Positions 5,884 through 9,104 of a DNA stretch of 9,104 nt are shown piece by piece; position 1 is the stretch's first letter; each line of letters opens with the position of its first letter. The position numbers were made by a program, and so were the translations under genes. Location: contig JASLCY010000224.1 of the NCBI GenBank assembly GCA_030151925.1, forward strand, positions 1 through 9,104. The letters are read 5' to 3'. Below the pieces are notes generated by a model. That model was not told the DNA's origin. It was given only the letters and a program-made list of their open reading frames with translations, and made no database searches. The stretch is from Oligoflexus sp. Lineage in GTDB: Bacteria; Bdellovibrionota_B; Oligoflexia; Oligoflexales; Oligoflexaceae.

Positions 5884-5915
5884 CAAGTCGAGACAGTCCT
5901 CAGGTCTCGACTTGG
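5883..5915 (+). promoter_or_regulatory. Perfect 12-bp hairpin reaching the ribosome-binding site of the AsmA-like gene
   Basis: CCAAGTCGAGAC (5883-5894) is the exact reverse complement of GTCTCGACTTGG (5904-5915), with a 9-base loop. The right arm ends in GG of the GGAG Shine-Dalgarno (5914-5917), which lies 6 bases before the ATG at 5924. In RNA the stem would hide part of the ribosome-binding site. In DNA it could be a dimeric operator next to a -10-like TATAAC. No T-run follows, so a terminator is unlikely. Confidence 0.6.
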
Positions 5916-5923
5916 AGCACGCC

Positions 5924-7663
5924 ATGAAACTCGCCGCTAAAATCGCCCTTATCGCCGTCATCCTCCTCGGTGCGCTCGATCTCGCCTGGGTTTACGGCTC
6001 CCGCTCCTATCTGAACAGCCCCGCGTTCTTCCATAAGATCTCCAACGAGACTTTGCAATTCCAGGCCGAAGACGTGGTCGCGCCTTGGCCCGGTTACGTC
6101 CGGGCGAAGAACTTCCGTTTCCACGGCCTCGCTAAACCCGTGGATATCCAGGTGGAAGCGCAGAGCGTGAGCTTCCATATCAACCTGCTCGATCTCCTGC
6201 GGCATCACGTGACCATCGTGGGCCTCACGGGCGATCATATGCGGCTCGTCATCACGATGCCGGAGGACGGGAAACCGGCGGTTCGGAAGGAGAAGACCAA
6301 GGACGAGGGGCAGGGCGCGGAGGCGAATCATTCAAGCGAGAAGAAGGATTCGACGAAGTGGACGACCGCGTTTTACGGAACCGAATTCAGGAACTTCGAT
6401 GAAGTGCGCATAGCCAGCTGGCAATGGACGGGGCGGAGCGATTGGCAGGCGGATTTCACCGTGGACAGCGCGGGCGAGCTGCATATGGAAAACGCGGCCA
6501 TCAAAGCTCAGGACCTCAACGTTCGCCACGGGGACGATGCCTTCGCCGCCCTGCACGCCGCGGATATCAAAGCCGCGATCGCGCCGTTCAACGTGAAGGA
6601 CGATTGGCGCGCGATACTGCCCAAGGTTACGACCTCCTGGACCTTCGAAGGCCGGCTCAACGATTTGAATTCGCTCTCGGGATTCTGGGCGAAGCTGGAT
6701 TGGTTCAGCCTCTCCGGTCCCGACCTCGCCATCCAAGGGCAGGTCGAGGTCAAGCAGGGCTCCTGGGAAAAGGGCTCTCACCTCGATCTGAAGGTGCCGA
6801 AGATGAAGCTCGCCCTGCTCCACCAGGTCATCACGGGCCCCGCGGAGCTGCGGTGGAAGGTGGACGAGAGGAGCGCGGCGGAGCTGACCTTCGCCAAGTT
6901 CGAGCTCAACGGCGGCCGCGATGCGCAGGGCGAAGGCGTGCGGTTCGGTTTCTCGACTCCCGACCGCGCGATCCTCCAGGACTGGCAGGACTGGGACGCG
7001 CATATCGTGATGCCGAAGAGCGAGGTGAAGCGGCTGCAGTTCCTCCAGGCCTTCATCCCGGCCTCGGTCCCGCTGAAGCTCGAAAAAGGCGAAGGCACGT
7101 TGAGCGTGGACCTCGAGGCGAGCTCGCACGAGGAGCGTTCGAAGGGGGCGCTCGAGATCGCGACGAAGAACGTGGAGACGCTCTATCGCCAGGACCTGAG
7201 GTTCGTGGGGGACGTGAATACCAAGATCGCCCTGCACCGGCTGGACCTGAAGAAGGGGCAGTTCGCCCTCGACGACGCGACCCTCGCGATCCCGCGGCTG
7301 AGTTTCCCCGGGCAGGACCGTTGGCAAGGCGAGCTGCGCGTGGACAAGGGACGGCTGCGCTACGAGAAGCCGAACTTCTTTAAGGGCGACGTGCATCTCT
7401 CGGGCTCCGACCTCTCGCCCGTGCTCGCCATCCTCATCAAGGAAAAGAACTACCCCGAATGGATCGTCAAGCAGATCAACGTGAAAAATCCGAAGGTGGA
7501 CTTCCAACTTGAGGCCACAGAGGATAATCTCAAAGTCGACACCTTTGAAGCCACAGGCGGCAAGGTCAAGATCTCCGGTTGGTACCAGAGACAGGGTGAG
7601 ACGAACAAAGGCAAGTTCACGCTCGGGTTCGCCGGATTCACTCATGCGATAGAAATCCACTGA
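5924..7663 (+). CDS. AsmA-like envelope protein, membrane-anchored
   Basis: A 579-residue protein with one N-terminal membrane anchor or signal ('LAAKIALIAVILLGALDLAW', about 3-22). The rest is a long periplasmic region of alternating beta-like strands with repeated 'GxxxxDLxxxxLxLxG' texture, for example 'LAIQGQVEV', 'SHLDLKVPKMKL' and 'FKGDVHLSGSDLSP'. This is the look of the AsmA/YhdP/TamB group, which forms elongated beta-grooves bridging the inner and outer membrane and affects phospholipid transport and outer-membrane assembly. A charged low-complexity insert (about 113-146, rich in K, E and D) interrupts the first part. The C-terminal section ('LKVDTFEATGGKVKISGWY') resembles the end of AsmA-type domains. 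No catalytic motif is visible, and the family call is by appearance. ATG at 5924 is chosen over TTG 5912 because GGAG (5914-5917) is well spaced for it. The stop is 11 bases before the cti start, so they are probably one operon. Confidence 0.6.
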   Translation: MKLAAKIALIAVILLGALDLAWVYGSRSYLNSPAFFHKISNETLQFQAEDVVAPWPGYVRAKNFRFHGLAKPVDIQVEAQSVSFHINLLDLLRHHVTIVGLTGDHMRLVITMPEDGKPAVRKEKTKDEGQGAEANHSSEKKDSTKWTTAFYGTEFRNFDEVRIASWQWTGRSDWQADFTVDSAGELHMENAAIKAQDLNVRHGDDAFAALHAADIKAAIAPFNVKDDWRAILPKVTTSWTFEGRLNDLNSLSGFWAKLDWFSLSGPDLAIQGQVEVKQGSWEKGSHLDLKVPKMKLALLHQVITGPAELRWKVDERSAAELTFAKFELNGGRDAQGEGVRFGFSTPDRAILQDWQDWDAHIVMPKSEVKRLQFLQAFIPASVPLKLEKGEGTLSVDLEASSHEERSKGALEIATKNVETLYRQDLRFVGDVNTKIALHRLDLKKGQFALDDATLAIPRLSFPGQDRWQGELRVDKGRLRYEKPNFFKGDVHLSGSDLSPVLAILIKEKNYPEWIVKQINVKNPKVDFQLEATEDNLKVDTFEATGGKVKISGWYQRQGETNKGKFTLGFAGFTHAIEIH

Positions 7664-7674
7664 TCGAGGTGCGT

Positions 7675-9104
7675 TTGCGTTTCATCTGGCTGCTCGTTGT
7701 GCTTTGGCCCCTGCTCGGCGGTTGCTCCTCCAAAAGCTCGGATCTGCCCGATTTCCCCGAACAGGCTTCGGCGGACCGGGATAGGTTTTACTTCGAACAG
7801 GTGCAGCCCCTGCTCAACCAGCGATGCGTGTCTTGCCACGCGTGTTATACCGCTGCTTGCCAGCTGAATCTCGCCGACTACGACGGCATTCGCCGGGGCG
7901 CGACCAAAATCAAGCTCTACGAAGGCTCCCGCCTGAAGGAAATCGAGCCGACGCGCCTCGGGATCGACGCGACGAGTTACCCGGAGTGGCAGCAGGAGAA
8001 AGGATTCTTCCCGGTCGCCAACGGCGGGGAGGCGAGCCTGTTTCAAGAGCTCGTGCGGCAGAGGCAGCATAATCAGGCCGCCGTGCGCGAGAAGGCGAAA
8101 GGGAACTGGGCTTGCCCGAAGGATCAGGATGAGCTGGCGAGCTTCCTGAAGGAGCACGCGGAGAAAGGCATGCCTTATGGTTTGCCGCCGCTCAAGGACG
8201 AAGAGATCCGGATCTTCAGTCGCTGGTTGAGCGAAGGTTATCCCGCCCTGAGTCCTGCGGGCAAGGCGCGGCTTTCGGATGTCACGGACGAGGAGAAGAC
8301 CGAGATCCAGACCTGGGAAGCCCTGCTGAACGACCTCGATCCGAAGTCCCGTCTGATCGCCCGTTACCTCTATGAGCACCTGTTCCTCGCCGATATCGAA
8401 TTCTCGAACGCGCCCGGGAGTTATTTTAAGCTCGTGCGGTCGACCACGCACGCGCCGGAGGCCGTCTACCCGGTGAAGACGCGGCGGCCTTATGATGAGG
8501 CGGGGATCTTCTATTATCGGTTCCAGAAGGTCACGCAGGTCGTCACGCATAAGAACCATATGGTCTACACGCTCTCGCCCGAACGCATGAAACGCTTCCG
8601 CGAGCTGTTCTACGACAGCAAATGGACGATCAGGGCGGACGAGTATCCTTCCTATGAACCCGAGGTCGCGGCCAACCCCTTCATCGTCTATCAGAACATG
8701 CCGGTGGAGAGCCGCTACCGCTTCCTGCTGGACAGCGCGCTGTTCTTCGTCTCGGCCTTCATCAAGGGCACCGTCTGCGAAGGCGAGGCGGCGGTGAACG
8801 TGATCGACGAGAAGTTCTTCATCTTCTTCACCGATCCCTCGAATCGTACGGCCGGCGTGAATAACGCCTTCACCGCGCAGTTCGCGCGCGACCTCGCCGT
8901 GCCTTCGCAGAGCGGCGTCCTCGACAGCTTCTACTTGGGTTATAAACGCGACCAGATGAAGTTCGTGGAAACGCGGCGCTACATCTACGATCATCTGTAT
9001 CCGCTTGGCCTCAGCCTCTACGATATCTGGGACGGCGACGCCACCAACGCGCAGGCGGTGCTCACCGTCTTCCGTCACGACGATAATTCCTATGTCCGCG
9101 AAGG
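7675..9104 (+). CDS. cti: Fatty acid cis/trans isomerase, lipoprotein-type, 3'-truncated by the window edge
   Basis: Cti converts cis-unsaturated acyl chains of membrane phospholipids to trans in the periplasm, stiffening the membrane under solvent, heat or osmotic stress. The frame is open to the window end: 476 codons seen of about 760 usual. Family features: c-type haem site 'CVSCH' (C51, C54, H55; bases 7825-7839) within 'RCVSCHACYTAACQL', then 'EKGMPYGLPPLKDEE', 'LYEHLFLADIEF', 'FKLVRSTT', 'TRRPYDEAGIFYYRF', 'HMVYTLS', 'YQNMPVESRYRFLLD', and 'FIKGTVCEGEAAVNVI'. The N-terminus is hydrophobic and ends in a lipobox, 'LLGGC' (C17), followed by serines, so this copy is probably a lipoprotein rather than a soluble periplasmic protein. 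Start taken as TTG 7675 because GAGG (7666-7669) lies 5 bases upstream; GTG 7669 would overlap that site and adds two residues. Probably cotranscribed with the AsmA-like gene 11 bases upstream. The 3' end is lost at the window edge. Confidence 0.93.
   Translation, partial: MRFIWLLVVLWPLLGGCSSKSSDLPDFPEQASADRDRFYFEQVQPLLNQRCVSCHACYTAACQLNLADYDGIRRGATKIKLYEGSRLKEIEPTRLGIDATSYPEWQQEKGFFPVANGGEASLFQELVRQRQHNQAAVREKAKGNWACPKDQDELASFLKEHAEKGMPYGLPPLKDEEIRIFSRWLSEGYPALSPAGKARLSDVTDEEKTEIQTWEALLNDLDPKSRLIARYLYEHLFLADIEFSNAPGSYFKLVRSTTHAPEAVYPVKTRRPYDEAGIFYYRFQKVTQVVTHKNHMVYTLSPERMKRFRELFYDSKWTIRADEYPSYEPEVAANPFIVYQNMPVESRYRFLLDSALFFVSAFIKGTVCEGEAAVNVIDEKFFIFFTDPSNRTAGVNNAFTAQFARDLAVPSQSGVLDSFYLGYKRDQMKFVETRRYIYDHLYPLGLSLYDIWDGDATNAQAVLTVFRHDDNSYVRE

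Noticed and set aside
5883..5915. The 12-bp hairpin as an intrinsic terminator of the lipoprotein gene
   Set aside because: No T-run follows the stem, and it ends within the next gene's ribosome-binding site. A regulatory role for the downstream gene is more likely.
5912..5923. TTG 5912 as start of the AsmA-like gene
   Set aside because: No Shine-Dalgarno precedes it at a usable distance and it lies in the hairpin arm. ATG 5924 has GGAG 6 bases upstream.
6332..7660. A 442-codon minus-strand open frame antisense to the AsmA-like gene
   Set aside because: Low-complexity Arg/Leu/Glu-rich translation, no credible start region, and exact overlap with a better-supported plus-strand gene.
7642..9078. 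A 478-codon minus-strand open frame antisense to cti
   Set aside because: The plus strand carries unmistakable Cti motifs including the haem site. The antisense frame is another product of high GC at third positions.

Overview
This 9.1-kb window is from a high-GC Gram-negative bacterial chromosome. Two predicted lipoproteins, an AsmA-like envelope protein and a fatty-acid cis/trans isomerase all imply an outer membrane and periplasm. The short cassette 'EGQLVYV...F..C.SG.W' in one lipoprotein recalls secreted proteins of predatory, Bdellovibrio-like or Oligoflexia-type bacteria. That placement is an impression from memory, not a demonstrated assignment. Genes are tightly packed, several start at TTG, and coding third positions are rich in G/C, which produces very long spurious antisense reading frames. 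No tRNA, rRNA, CRISPR array or transposase gene was seen.

Layout. (1) 3-3026, plus strand: the 3' part of trpS (tryptophanyl-tRNA synthetase), then, 9 bases after its stop, a 708-residue fusion of a DUF455/COG2833 ferritin-like diiron domain to a pre-ATP-grasp and ATP-grasp ligase domain. (2) 3029-3142: a 114-bp foldback element with perfect 15-base ends, lying where this transcript converges with the next one. (3) 3077-3978, minus strand: two overlapping genes (ATGA overlap) for the two halves of a split YeeE/YedE sulfur-compound transporter. The last 21 residues of the downstream half are encoded inside the foldback. (4) 4080-5033, plus strand: a divergent OxyR-type LysR regulator with both redox cysteines (C200, C209), starting at TTG. 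Its candidate promoter interleaves with that of the transporter pair. (5) 5117-5803: a small lipoprotein of unknown function, followed by a stem-loop. (6) 5924-7663: an AsmA-like membrane-anchored protein whose leader carries a perfect 12-bp hairpin reaching into the ribosome-binding site. (7) 7675 to the window end: cti, a c-type-haem fatty-acid cis/trans isomerase with a lipoprotein-type signal peptide, cut off by the window edge.

How the genes may work together. The OxyR/YeeE-YedE block looks like a self-contained redox and sulfur-species module: a thiol-switch regulator divergent from a transporter of sulfur compounds. The AsmA-like gene and cti are 11 bases apart and probably form an envelope-lipid operon, one affecting lipid or outer-membrane homeostasis and the other converting cis- to trans-unsaturated fatty acids under membrane stress. 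The DUF455-ATP-grasp fusion is the most enigmatic gene. It pairs a complete set of diiron-type ligands with a complete set of ATP-grasp motifs in one chain, which suggests an oxidising/ligating enzyme for an unknown small molecule or modification.
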